A stretch of DNA of 64,000 nucleotides from Cellvibrionaceae bacterium (GTDB lineage: Bacteria; Pseudomonadota; Gammaproteobacteria; Pseudomonadales; Cellvibrionaceae): assembly GCA_021151695.1 (NCBI GenBank), contig JAGKWU010000007.1, positions 1-64,000 of the forward strand. The letters run 5' to 3'. The translations under genes and the position numbers were made by a program. Below, piece after piece: positions 1 to 10,500 of the stretch; the stretch's first letter is position 1, and each line of letters starts with the position of its first letter. The notes beneath the pieces are model-generated. The model was not told the origin of the DNA and made no database searches. It saw only the letters and a program-made list of their open reading frames with translations.

Positions 1-10
1 TGATGAGTCA

Positions 11-115
11 CGGAAATTAAAGTGGAATTAAAGGGCTCTGACCCCTTTGAATTCCGGAAATTAAAGTGGAATTAAAGGGCTCTGACCCCTTTGAATTCGT
101 GACCCCTTTGAATTC
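11..115. repeat. 44-bp tandem repeat, two full copies plus a partial third
   Basis: A 44-bp unit (11-54) is repeated exactly at 55-98, and its last part (gacccctttgaattc) recurs at about 101-115. The unit contains the imperfect inverted pair aattaaaggg / cccctttgaatt, so each copy can fold. Similar AATTAAAGGG-GTCAGAG repeats are known near REP-associated tyrosine transposases in gammaproteobacteria, but no such gene is visible here. It lies at the 3' end of the toxin-immunity operon. Confidence 0.8.
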
Positions 116-188
116 GGATTAAATGTATCCGCTAAACTGGGGGAAGCTCACTCCGCCCCTTTTATCGCTTGAGTTCTTTGGTGGCGTT

Positions 189-527
189 TCATTCCATCCT
201 TTTGTCCCTAAGTAACCAAGGCTCAAAGAAGTCATCCCAAACCTCTTTAGCTCTCATTTGCCAAGGTAAAAGTTCATCCCAGGAATTTATAAGAGCTCGA
301 ACTTTATTGACAGTAGTTTTCATTTGAGCGCTATCTAAACGACAAAAAAGTAAATAATTAAACGCCTTTGCTTCTTCACCATCAATAATTTCAAATATTT
401 CAGAATTCGCTGGCAATAAAGCCCTTTCTATAAGCAGTTCAAAAGCATCAAAATAATATCCATTTAACCCAGAATCTAAATCTTCATTGGTATCTTTATC
501 ATGCCCAAAAAAAATCATGCCACTCAT
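189..527 (-). CDS. Probable immunity protein of the adjacent CDI-type toxin
   Basis: Small acidic 112-aa protein with no signal peptide or membrane segment, so probably cytosolic. Its ATG lies only 2 nt after the stop codon of the large toxin gene, and that stop (taa) sits inside its ribosome binding region (gaggtaaat before the ATG), which points to coupled translation. Genes directly after a CdiA-type toxin terminus normally encode the cognate immunity protein that binds and neutralises the toxin in kin cells. I do not recognise the sequence family. The role is inferred from position, size and charge. It is the last gene of the operon. Confidence 0.6.
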   Translation of the reverse strand: MSGMIFFGHDKDTNEDLDSGLNGYYFDAFELLIERALLPANSEIFEIIDGEEAKAFNYLLFCRLDSAQMKTTVNKVRALINSWDELLPWQMRAKEVWDDFFEPWLLRDKRME

Positions 528-529
528 AT

Positions 530-3500
530 TTACCTCACAATGATAAATTTTGCCTGCTGCTCAGGGGTAAGTGTCTTTATGTAATTAATGAATATCATTT
601 GATTGGCTGAATTTAAAATCCTGAAATCTATTGGTACAAAATCGGCCTTTTCAAGGTGCTCTAAAATGACTTTTTGCCCTTTAGGTAGTTTATCGGCACT
701 TTCAGGAATGGTCATATTTTTCTCGTAGAATTTATTTAGATTTTCGATCTCCCTAGGGCTAAAGTTCTCTGTGGTATACATCGCGTCGACAGTTTTTCCA
801 GCGTGGGGGCCAGATACAATTTCAAAATCTGGATTATTTTTATCACCAGGTCTGATTTCGTACCTCTTCATTTCACCAAGTTCAGATTCAAGTTGGGCAG
901 CCATTATCGCCTCTGCAGGCTTTGGCTTTTTAACCGCGGCATCTTCTTTATTTAATCGCTCAAAAGCCTCTTTACTATACGCCCCAGCCTTAACCTCAGA
1001 AAGACCATCCGCATTTCTGAAAATTCTACTTGTTGCTAGCGCATCTCGCGCCTTACTTTCAGCACTAATTCTTGAGTCTTTATCGGTAACCCCCTTCATC
1101 GACGATGAGTTACTATTTTTCTTAACTCGCAAACCCGTGATGTTCTGAGTAATCCAGACCAAACCATTAATGTCATCAGCTACTTCAGCATCTGTTTTAT
1201 TCTCATAGCTATCTACAATTTCTCCATAATTTTCATCTAAGAGCCAAGCTATACCAGCTCCGCCAACATACTTGTTATAAGCTTGATCAACCTTCTCAGC
1301 AAGCTCAGCTGCTGATTGAGGCATAAACAAGTTCACACCTGCTTCTATACCTTTATTTATCAAGGCCTTAACGGGGCCACCCATGACAACTTGCGCAGTT
1401 AAGCTAAGTCCCTCTCGTTCCCGCTCCGATAATGACATCCTAAAACGTTCAGTCTGACCCGAAAACAAAGCAACTTTTTGTGCAAACGTCCGTGTTTTAT
1501 CCCCCATAACAAGCACATCTTGAATATTGCCATCCGAATTAAATTCGAATTCAGAATCCGAAGAGTTTTTGTGCTCTAGCAACACATTTATATTTTTTCC
1601 ACTTGCCCAATACTCATCATCAAGCATTGCTGCACCGGAAAATATGCCTGCAGCTTTCTCTTTCGCAATAAACGCATCTATCTCTGTATTAGACCAACCA
1701 GAATTTTTTAATTTTTGCCGAGAGGCAAATTCATGAAGAGATTCGCGCTTCTGTGCAAAACCAACACCGTCCCCGTAATCACGATCTCCGGTTAAATCCA
1801 AAAATATTTCCAGCCAACCCGCTGAGTTCTGCGCATTTGATCTGGCAGTCATTTCAGCTGCTGAAGCAGAAGAATTTACGTCGCCCCCCGAACTGAAGGC
1901 TATTAAACCCGCGATAAGCTTAGAAATGTCTACCTGGTTTCTTCTTAAGTAATCGAGTTTGGCTCCAACAGTATCCGCTCGAATTGAATCCGGGTTATTG
2001 GTCATTTCCTTTGCAAAGCTCACGGTGTATGTTTGCAGCAGATCTGTAGCAGCTTGAGATATTACGGCACCGCCAGCACCAGACGAGCACGCATCCTTGA
2101 AGTCTTCATCGCTTAATTTGCTTGAAAGACCTTCAGTGAGGCAGCCCATAGCTGCATTTGCGATATACCTTGTTGCGCCATCAAGATTAGAGCCGCCGAT
2201 CTTGCCATAAAGGCTTTGACCTATCACATTTACGGCTCCAGCAGCCAAACTTTGTCTCAGGGCATTCCAGTAATCTTTGGAGTTTCCTCCGTTAATCGCA
2301 ATAGAAACGCCCGTATTTACTACAGAAGTTGCAACAGCTTGATAAGCCTGATTAACTAAATTTAACGCTGGACTAGTTGATGTATCGGTAAACAACTCCA
2401 AATTGGCGGTATCAAGTCCATTGAGGGCACCAGCTGTTGCCATAGAAATAGCAAGATTTTTTAAACCTTGGTCACTTGTAATAGTTTTAAAGGTTTCATC
2501 AAGGTCCTTGCCCGCAGCAAGATTTTGTGCAGCCGCAGTTGCCAGAGTTAAAGCACCCGCCTGCATCGCAGCTTGTGGAATAAAAAGAAAACCGCCAATA
2601 CTTCCACTACTTCCACCAATCAATCCTGCCCCTGCAGGTCCCATGGCTACAGCCATTGCTATGGCAATAATCGCCATAGCTGCAGGACTCAAACTGGTAT
2701 TATGTTCACGAATATGTTTATAAGCTAAGTCAACTTTCGAAATATCGATCGGAACGTCATTACCATTCGCATCTTTAAACTTTATCTTGCCCTCATAAAC
2801 ATCAGCCATCCATGCCGTATCAGACATCTTTTTATATTCTGCAATTTGCTCGGCTAGTGTCGCCCCTTCTCTGCCTGCATACTCAATATCAACACCTGTC
2901 AAAGCTTCTACAGCCAAGCCGCCAATAATCGCATTTGGAATGCCAGTTTCTTGCAGATATTCCTCATGAACCGTTTTAATGGTCCACATACCTTTTCTAA
3001 CTGTATCCAAATAATGCTGGCTGTTTTCCTTGGTAATCAGCAGACGTACTTTGCCATTCTTGGCTTCGATCTTGGTGCCTTCACCGCTATTGATTTTGGC
3101 TCCCTTCAAAACCACATCGCCAGATGTTGTAGACAACAACACCCCTTTTCCTGCGCTCAGTACACTGCGAACCGCGAAGCTCTCAAAATCAGATCCTGTG
3201 CCTCTGGTTTTGCCAATTTTATCGGTGCGGGTTGATTGGAAATTTCCTTGATCGTCTTCAACGTAAATACCGAGCCCGGCGAGAAGCTTTATGCCGCCAC
3301 TTGTGAGCAACTCGCTAGCTTTGATACTTATCTTGCCATCCGCCAAAAGCGAAATCGTATCCTCCGCCGTCAACTTCGATTGCAGCAAATCAAGCGTTGA
3401 TTGATTAACTCGCCAGTGTCCTTCTTGAGTTTGGCTTTGGGTTTGAGTCTCGACGGGTTCGAGCGTGATGTCGCCGTGGGATGTTAAAGTGAGGATTCCG

Positions 3501-4510
3501 CCGGAGGTGGAAGTTGCACCCGTGTAGGTGATGTCGTTATCGGCAGTGATTTCCAGATTTCCGCCAGCATTAATTTTTGAAACGGTGCCCAGGTGAGTAC
3601 CAACACCATTTTTATCTTTAAAAGGAAAAACCAGAGTTTTGTTGTTCACCTGACCAGCAAAGATAGCCAGGTTTTCGGCGGCAGAAATATTGCCTGAAAG
3701 GTTTGAGAGTGTGGAGCCGGCTTTAAGGGTGAGATCGCCGCTGCCTGTTATAACACCATTGTTATTGACGATATTAGTGAGTGACTCTATGAGCGCACCA
3801 CGGCCTGCTGAGATGGTCACGCCGTCTATAACAATAGAACCCAACAATACGTTGCCGTTAAATTCAATTAAATGGCCGCTAAAATCCCTCGTATCTGCAG
3901 TACTTTGGGTGAGGTAAATAATGGGTGTAACCAGCTGACTTCCATTAACAACCCTGACTTCCGGCCAAATAAAATTCTGGCCAAAACCATCAACATCACC
4001 TCCTGTTAATCTTGCACCTGGGGTTTTTCCCTTATTTTTCGCAAAGGTGATACCGGCTTTAAAGAGATCCTCATACTGTTTCTTTTCCGCCGTGTTTAGG
4101 CTTAAAGGACTGACATTTTTATCAATCAGAAACCGGCCAAGCAATGTGCGCACCTGGGCACGGATAAGCCTGTTTTGTACAAAACTATCGCCAATTATTT
4201 TTTGGGGAGCCGCCAGTGACGCCCCTGTAGCCGCATTGTAATCGCTATAAAAAGTTGCAATGGAATAGTCGCTCGATGCGTCCTTATTAAGCATTAGGGC
4301 CGATTGATAAGCATAACTATTATCACTGCTGACCGTGAAAACCGGGCTGCCTATGTGAGTAACCAGTTGGGCATCATCAATCATCACGCCTGCTGCCGCT
4401 ACCGCAGGCAGGCATATTTGCAACAGCATAAACGTCGCCATTACAAATGCCGTAATCCTCTGATTTAAGGTGTAGTAGCTTTTTGACTTAGTCTTCATAT
4501 TTTTTTCCAT
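530..4510 (-). CDS. CDI-type / filamentous haemagglutinin-like polymorphic toxin
   Basis: Secreted 1326-aa protein with an N-terminal signal segment (about 1-40, hydrophobic core then AVAAA). Residues about 190-500 are beta-helix repeats of filamentous haemagglutinin type (GDLTLKAGS, GNLEITADNDITYTG, GDITLEP). Residues about 600-800 form an Ala/Gly-rich hydrophobic region like the DUF637 haemagglutinin segment. Next comes a pretoxin-like stretch (LIAGLIAFSSGGD) in which the usual VENN motif is not seen. The last 130-180 residues, with NPDFEIVSGPHAGKTVDAM, resemble the CdiA C-terminal nuclease/tRNase type, but the full catalytic set cannot be confirmed by eye. The ATG has AAGGGG 9 nt upstream and starts 5 nt after the preceding gene. 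No CdiB-type outer membrane transporter gene is in the window. The family is clear; the toxin activity is inferred. Confidence 0.75.
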   Translation of the reverse strand: MEKNMKTKSKSYYTLNQRITAFVMATFMLLQICLPAVAAAGVMIDDAQLVTHIGSPVFTVSSDNSYAYQSALMLNKDASSDYSIATFYSDYNAATGASLAAPQKIIGDSFVQNRLIRAQVRTLLGRFLIDKNVSPLSLNTAEKKQYEDLFKAGITFAKNKGKTPGARLTGGDVDGFGQNFIWPEVRVVNGSQLVTPIIYLTQSTADTRDFSGHLIEFNGNVLLGSIVIDGVTISAGRGALIESLTNIVNNNGVITGSGDLTLKAGSTLSNLSGNISAAENLAIFAGQVNNKTLVFPFKDKNGVGTHLGTVSKINAGGNLEITADNDITYTGATSTSGGILTLTSHGDITLEPVETQTQSQTQEGHWRVNQSTLDLLQSKLTAEDTISLLADGKISIKASELLTSGGIKLLAGLGIYVEDDQGNFQSTRTDKIGKTRGTGSDFESFAVRSVLSAGKGVLLSTTSGDVVLKGAKINSGEGTKIEAKNGKVRLLITKENSQHYLDTVRKGMWTIKTVHEEYLQETGIPNAIIGGLAVEALTGVDIEYAGREGATLAEQIAEYKKMSDTAWMADVYEGKIKFKDANGNDVPIDISKVDLAYKHIREHNTSLSPAAMAIIAIAMAVAMGPAGAGLIGGSSGSIGGFLFIPQAAMQAGALTLATAAAQNLAAGKDLDETFKTITSDQGLKNLAISMATAGALNGLDTANLELFTDTSTSPALNLVNQAYQAVATSVVNTGVSIAINGGNSKDYWNALRQSLAAGAVNVIGQSLYGKIGGSNLDGATRYIANAAMGCLTEGLSSKLSDEDFKDACSSGAGGAVISQAATDLLQTYTVSFAKEMTNNPDSIRADTVGAKLDYLRRNQVDISKLIAGLIAFSSGGDVNSSASAAEMTARSNAQNSAGWLEIFLDLTGDRDYGDGVGFAQKRESLHEFASRQKLKNSGWSNTEIDAFIAKEKAAGIFSGAAMLDDEYWASGKNINVLLEHKNSSDSEFEFNSDGNIQDVLVMGDKTRTFAQKVALFSGQTERFRMSLSEREREGLSLTAQVVMGGPVKALINKGIEAGVNLFMPQSAAELAEKVDQAYNKYVGGAGIAWLLDENYGEIVDSYENKTDAEVADDINGLVWITQNITGLRVKKNSNSSSMKGVTDKDSRISAESKARDALATSRIFRNADGLSEVKAGAYSKEAFERLNKEDAAVKKPKPAEAIMAAQLESELGEMKRYEIRPGDKNNPDFEIVSGPHAGKTVDAMYTTENFSPREIENLNKFYEKNMTIPESADKLPKGQKVILEHLEKADFVPIDFRILNSANQMIFINYIKTLTPEQQAKFIIVR

Positions 4511-4515
4511 GACAA

Positions 4516-7500
4516 TTACCCCTTAAACCATTCTGAAAATGTATTCCACAGCAACAAGAACGAATCTTTCATTGCGTTAAACTTTTCAGAAAAAATCTCC
4601 CATAAACTATACGGTGTCCCCGACGATGGAGGTCGCCCAACCACTGGGTCTTGCAATGGGCGCCAGTTAGCGTAAACCATAATTTTCCCATCTGACGTCT
4701 CTACTACTTTCGACTCTGTGAAGGCCCAGTTTGTGTTGCTGAGGCTTTGTAGTGCACTTACTGTAAAGGCAATGTGATCTTGTTTCGCATCGGACTTAAG
4801 CTTTTCAAGCACCTGATGATTGCGCGCGGAAAAGCCAATATTTAACGATTCACTAGCATTTTCTGCCAACAGGTTATTGATGCGACCAGACACGGCAAAA
4901 AGCGTGCGTTCAACCCTGTTGTTAACCTGTTTTCCATCTGGCGTTGTGCTGGATGTTGCAACCACGTGATCACACAACATACTCGGAGACTGGTAGGTAT
5001 AATTCTGCCCTCTCAGATAGTAGATAGCAGTTTTCACACACTCGGGATCGTGCGTTATTGATAGACTGCTTTCATAGAAGCTGTCTTTACCCAGTGACAG
5101 CCCAAGGGTAGTGACGCGCCCTACTCCCGTAAATGCCACATCATTTATTACATCAAAATAACCCGTATTATTTAAAAACCCTTTGGTATTATCCTGATTC
5201 GCAGCGCTACCAAAATCAAACTTCACTGGCGCGAAGGAATAAATGGTTCCAGGCGGAGAATAAATATAGAGATTGGCTTCCAAACCTTTAAACTGATTTT
5301 CAATGGTATTCAGGTCATTAATAACCTGTGAGCTTTCATTCAATACATCTACCAAAACCATCGTTTTATAACGTTCGTTGATCACAACCGGGGACTCTAT
5401 AAATAAGGCATTCGCCACGCCTTCCTCAGCATCGTTTGGTGGCAGATTAACGCCAATCAAAGCTGATGAGTTTACAACCTGTGTACCAGCCTTTATTTTG
5501 AGCAAACGCTCAGCTGAGATAACGACATTATTAAGCGCTGAACTATTTTCAATAACACCTGCATCCAGCACACCGTTTTCTCGATAGAAAGCACTTGGAT
5601 TTATATTGAAAACACTTTTAGCTGCAACCATTGTTATTTGGTCACCAATAATTTTTGCCGAGGTTGTACCTAGCTTTTCACCCTTGCTCCAATTCTCGGT
5701 AAAGGTACTCAGCTGATCACTATTATGATCTCGCGGCACAATGCCAGCGAACGCAGCATCATTTCTATATAGAGAGGTTGAGCCGTTGTAAATGCTGTCA
5801 TCTGTTGAGTTTAGAGAAATCTTATTGGCCTTTACTTCAGACCCGAAGTGCAATTGAAGTTTGTTTTTAGTCTTAACATTGATTGCACCATCATATTGAA
5901 CAGCATCTACTGCATGTATTGCCCCCACATTATCCAATGCAAGTGAATCAATTTGGATAACAGGTGACCTGTCTTCAGATACCGTAGAAGATTGATTTAC
6001 TGTTTGGCTATTTTTAGATGGGCGTTGCGCGCTAATTTGCCCTTCGTTCTTCACCAAGGACTGGCTGACTACACTTACTTCCCGGGCCTTTAAACTAGCT
6101 GTGTTAGCTATGGACACATCGCCAGCAACCCGCAAATTGATCAAAGCATCCGATGAGATCATGCCTGTGATTTGCAAAGGGCTAAAGCCAACGGAAGAAT
6201 TAGGGCTGGACACCAATGTCTTTATATCGATGCCTTCATTGGGGGCACTTAATTTATTACGATAGATTGAGCTGGCCAGCAATGTCGAACTGGTAGATAC
6301 AAAGCCGCCAATTTCATTGGCGGTGGCAGTGGAAACAATTTTCACCGCGCCAGAGTAAAGTTTGCCCGGAAGCTCAAGTTTTCCTGCAGCGAGTTCGCCT
6401 CCTTTAATATCAGGTATTTCAACGGCGGTAAGATCATCGTAATTTAACGACTGCTTACCAACAAATATGCTGGTTCCGCCAGAACCCACCACGATATTGG
6501 AGCTTTCAGCATACTCGTACACACCTGATCCTGCGGGAGTTTCAAATGCGTACTGCTGGGTATTTACTATGCCATCCAGTTTTACTGCTTCTGCAATAAA
6601 CTCTAGTGATACGGAGCCCCTTGCATCCAGATAATTTACTGAGATGGTGCCACCTGACAGCGTAGTTAATTCTCCAACAGATGTCGTAGATGTACTTAAA
6701 GGATTTGCAGAGCTAGCCACAGCAAAGGTAACGCGTTGGAAATTACTAAAGCTACACACATAACATGACAGGGTCGAATTGGCGCGCGAGCTAATAATCA
6801 ACAAATCTGCAGGCTCACCTATAAGCTCAATATTTTTGGTGAGAGAAACGGTGTCTGCACTAATAATGATAAGTTTCGCAGCCTGACTTGTAGCAGTGTC
6901 AAAGGAATCGATCGTGTTAATGATTTTTAGCGGCGCCGACACAGAGAAAGATGGCACAGTGTTATAACTTACGCCCGCTGAATTGGGAGTTGCCAACTTG
7001 AAAAATGCATTCTGCATACCTGCCCCACCATCAGGTGGTGGCAACTCATTGGCCACGTAAACTTTTACCGTGGCCGAGGTACTTTCAAGAGATGCCTCAT
7101 CGCGAACCTTGACAGACAAGCTATACTCCCCCGCTTCCTGGGGTTGCCAATAAACGTTGTAAGGTGATTGATTTACAGCTGCACCTTGCACCTTCCCATT
7201 AACAAAGAATTGCACCTCAGCAATATCGTTATCGGAATCCTGCGCATTGGCTTCAAGCAATATCCTCTCACCTAATTTAATTGCCTTCCCATTAAGCGGG
7301 TTAGAAATTGATATTGTCGGACGATTAACCCCATAGGCTTGAATTTTGGACTCTTCCGAGTAGACGATTTTACCGTCCGGCAAATAGGCACCAACCTTTA
7401 AACCTTGTAATCCCCGTTGTGCCAGAGCCCAACTACCAGTACGTACAGTCTTGGGGAGACTTAATACCTCGACATTATTGGCAAACAATCCCATTCTTGT

Positions 7501-10500
7501 TATTTGCGCACTGGGGTCATCCACGTCCAGTGAAAAATTAATACTCTCTCCCACATTGAATGAGGCTTTTTGATTCGTAATGGCGAATTTTAATGTTGGA
7601 GTAAATTTATCTACCACCGTAATCAAACGCCAATTTGTTCGCGCGGTACCACCGTTAGTTCCATCCGCAACCGCCTCAAGAACATATTGTCCAGATTTAC
7701 CTGGAGTCCAACTGGAAACATAGGGTGCTGCGCTATCTTTCGCGAGCGTCGTTCCACCCTGATTGAAAGTCACACTTTCTATGTTGCCATCTGTAGTTGA
7801 TGCAGTTGCTCGTAATTCTATGGGTTGTCCCACCATATATTCTTTACCTGATAAAGGGCTTTCCAAAGTGACACTTGGAGCCACTATCGACTGGCAATCA
7901 GGATTTACATCAACCACAAACACATTGGAAAAACCGCCGCACTCTGTTGAGTTTGCAACGCAAATTCGCGTTTTATATTCGTAATGGCCGGGAGTTTGAT
8001 CAGAGCGAATTACCCTGAACGGAGGTGTATTGGGAGACGCATAACCAACACTGCGCGTAGCAGTTGGAGTAGCAGGCCACTCAGATACTCCTGGGCGTTT
8101 TTCGTAAAATTCGTATATTTGCTCAGGCGGCACATCTGCTGGTGCATTTAAATTCAAGACAAAGTGGCAATCATTGTCTATATCAATTCCAGTAACCACC
8201 GGGTTGGACGCAGGCAGGTTACTGATCACTATATTACTTACTGAAGAAGTTACTGTTCGCCCACCGTTATCTACAGCCACAGCTTTTATAGCGTAGTTAC
8301 CTATGGCAGGAGGAATCCAGTTATTGATATCAAAAGGAGCCACTGTATCTGTGGCAATCTCCAGATCATTCGCATAGAAGATAACTTTTGCGATCTGCCC
8401 ATCACTATCACTAGCGCTAGCGGATAACGGTACTACTACATTTGATTTATAGCGCTGTGCCGACACAGGAGCCGTGAGTTCCACAGTAGGCTTGAGATTA
8501 TCAACAACACTAAAGTGAACCCAACCGGTGCTTTTCGTCCCACCATTAGTGCCATCAGCTACAGCTTCAATTTCATAGCCACCTACCGAAGTGGGAGTCC
8601 AATCGACTTCGTAGGGATAGCTCGTGTCTACAGCGAGCCTGTTTCCACCTTGGTTAAAGGTTACGCTCTGGATCGCGCCTTGTGTTGTAGTTGCGGTAGC
8701 ACCTATTTTTAGAACACTACCAACACGGTATTCCCCACCCTCTACTGGTTTTGTCAGATTAACCGTTGGCACAATCACAGATTGACAGGTTGGGCTAACA
8801 TCCACCGAATAAATTTCTGAAAATGCGCCACATTCTGTTGTCCCTGAAATACAAATACGAGATTTATACTCGTAGTGACCAGGCAGTTGATCAGCTCTGA
8901 CGACTCTAAATGGCGGCACACTTGGCTGAGAAGGTGATGTGGTTCTTATGGCAGTCGCTACGGTTGGCCACGACGAGGCGCCGGGCAATTTTTCGTACAG
9001 CTCATAACTCTGATTTGCGGGAGTATTGGCTGGCGCATTTAGATTAAGCGTGAAATAGCAATCATCATCTATATCAGCTCCTGTAACGGTTGGTTTACCA
9101 ACCACAATATTAGATATACCTGATACAGTCGTTAATCCACCAGCATCTGTCGCCACCGCCTTAATGGTGTAATTCCCAAAGGTAGGAACCCAATTTGTAA
9201 TTTGGTAAGGAGCTGTAGTATCCGTGCCTATTTCTACATCATTTGCGTAAAAAACGACTTTTGAAATTTGGTCGTTAGGATCACTGGCGGTCGCAGACAA
9301 CACAACTGCATCACCCAAATTTACCTGCGCTGCATTTACAGGTGACGTTAGAGAAACTACCGGAGGTAAGTTAGATACTACGGAAAATGTAATCCACCCC
9401 GTTGTTTTCGTTCCTCCATTTGAACCATCCGCAACTGCTTCGACAATGTAGTCACCTACCGCAGTAGGAGTCCAACTGACTCCGTATGGAAAAGTGGTAT
9501 CTACACCCAGTGGAGTTCCGCCCTGATTGAAACTCACGCTTGCGATACTACCCTGCGTTGTTGTCGCTGTTGCCGCTATTGCGATGGGTTGCCCCACCAA
9601 GTATTGCCCCCCTTCGACAGGAGTAGTTAGATTAACCGTTGGAACAATCACCGATTGGCAAGTAGCGCTGACATCCACGGAAAAAATACTGGAGTATGGC
9701 CCGCAAGTCGTTGTGTTAATCAGACAAATTCTGCTTCGGTATTCATAATGACCTGGTGTTTGATCTGCCCTGATAATTTTAAAAGGCGGAACATTGGGCG
9801 AGCCAGCAGCGGTAGTGCGAGTTGCTGTTGGCGTTGCTGGAAAGGCCGATGCACCCGGCAGCTTTTCGTAAAATTCATACACCAGATTTGGAGCAACGTT
9901 TGTGGGTGCATTTAAATTAAGTACAAAATAGCAATCTGCATCCACATCCAGGCCAGTAATCACCGGCTTGCCAACAGTAATGGATTTTGCTGCGGAAGTT
10001 GTTTGTAAACCGCTATTGTCGGTAGCCACCGCGGTGAGCGTATAGCCGCCCATTGCGGGTGCCCAACTGATTGTGTATGGGCTCGATGTTTTTGATGAAA
10101 TCAGATTGCCATTTGAGTAAAAATCAACGCGAGAAATACTGCCATCAGTATCGGATGCTGTCGCTGAGATACTGATGCTACTACCAGGCTCAAAGTTCGT
10201 ACTACTTGATGGAGAACTAATACTGACCGTAGGCGGTACTGGAGCTGCGGCAATAGTAACTTTTACGTAACTCGTTGCCGCACTTCCACCTGCTCCGTTA
10301 GCAACAGCCCTTAAAATAACGACACCCGCGCTGGATGGAGTCCAATTCAAAGAATAAGGCGCACTAGTGTCGGTACCGATTAACGTGGAGCCGTTGTAAA
10401 ACTCAACGTTACTCACAGTACCAGAGGAAATACTGGCAACAGCATTGAGGGTCACCACCTGCCCTGCCGTCAGTGCGCCTGGATCACTGAGTGTGACACT

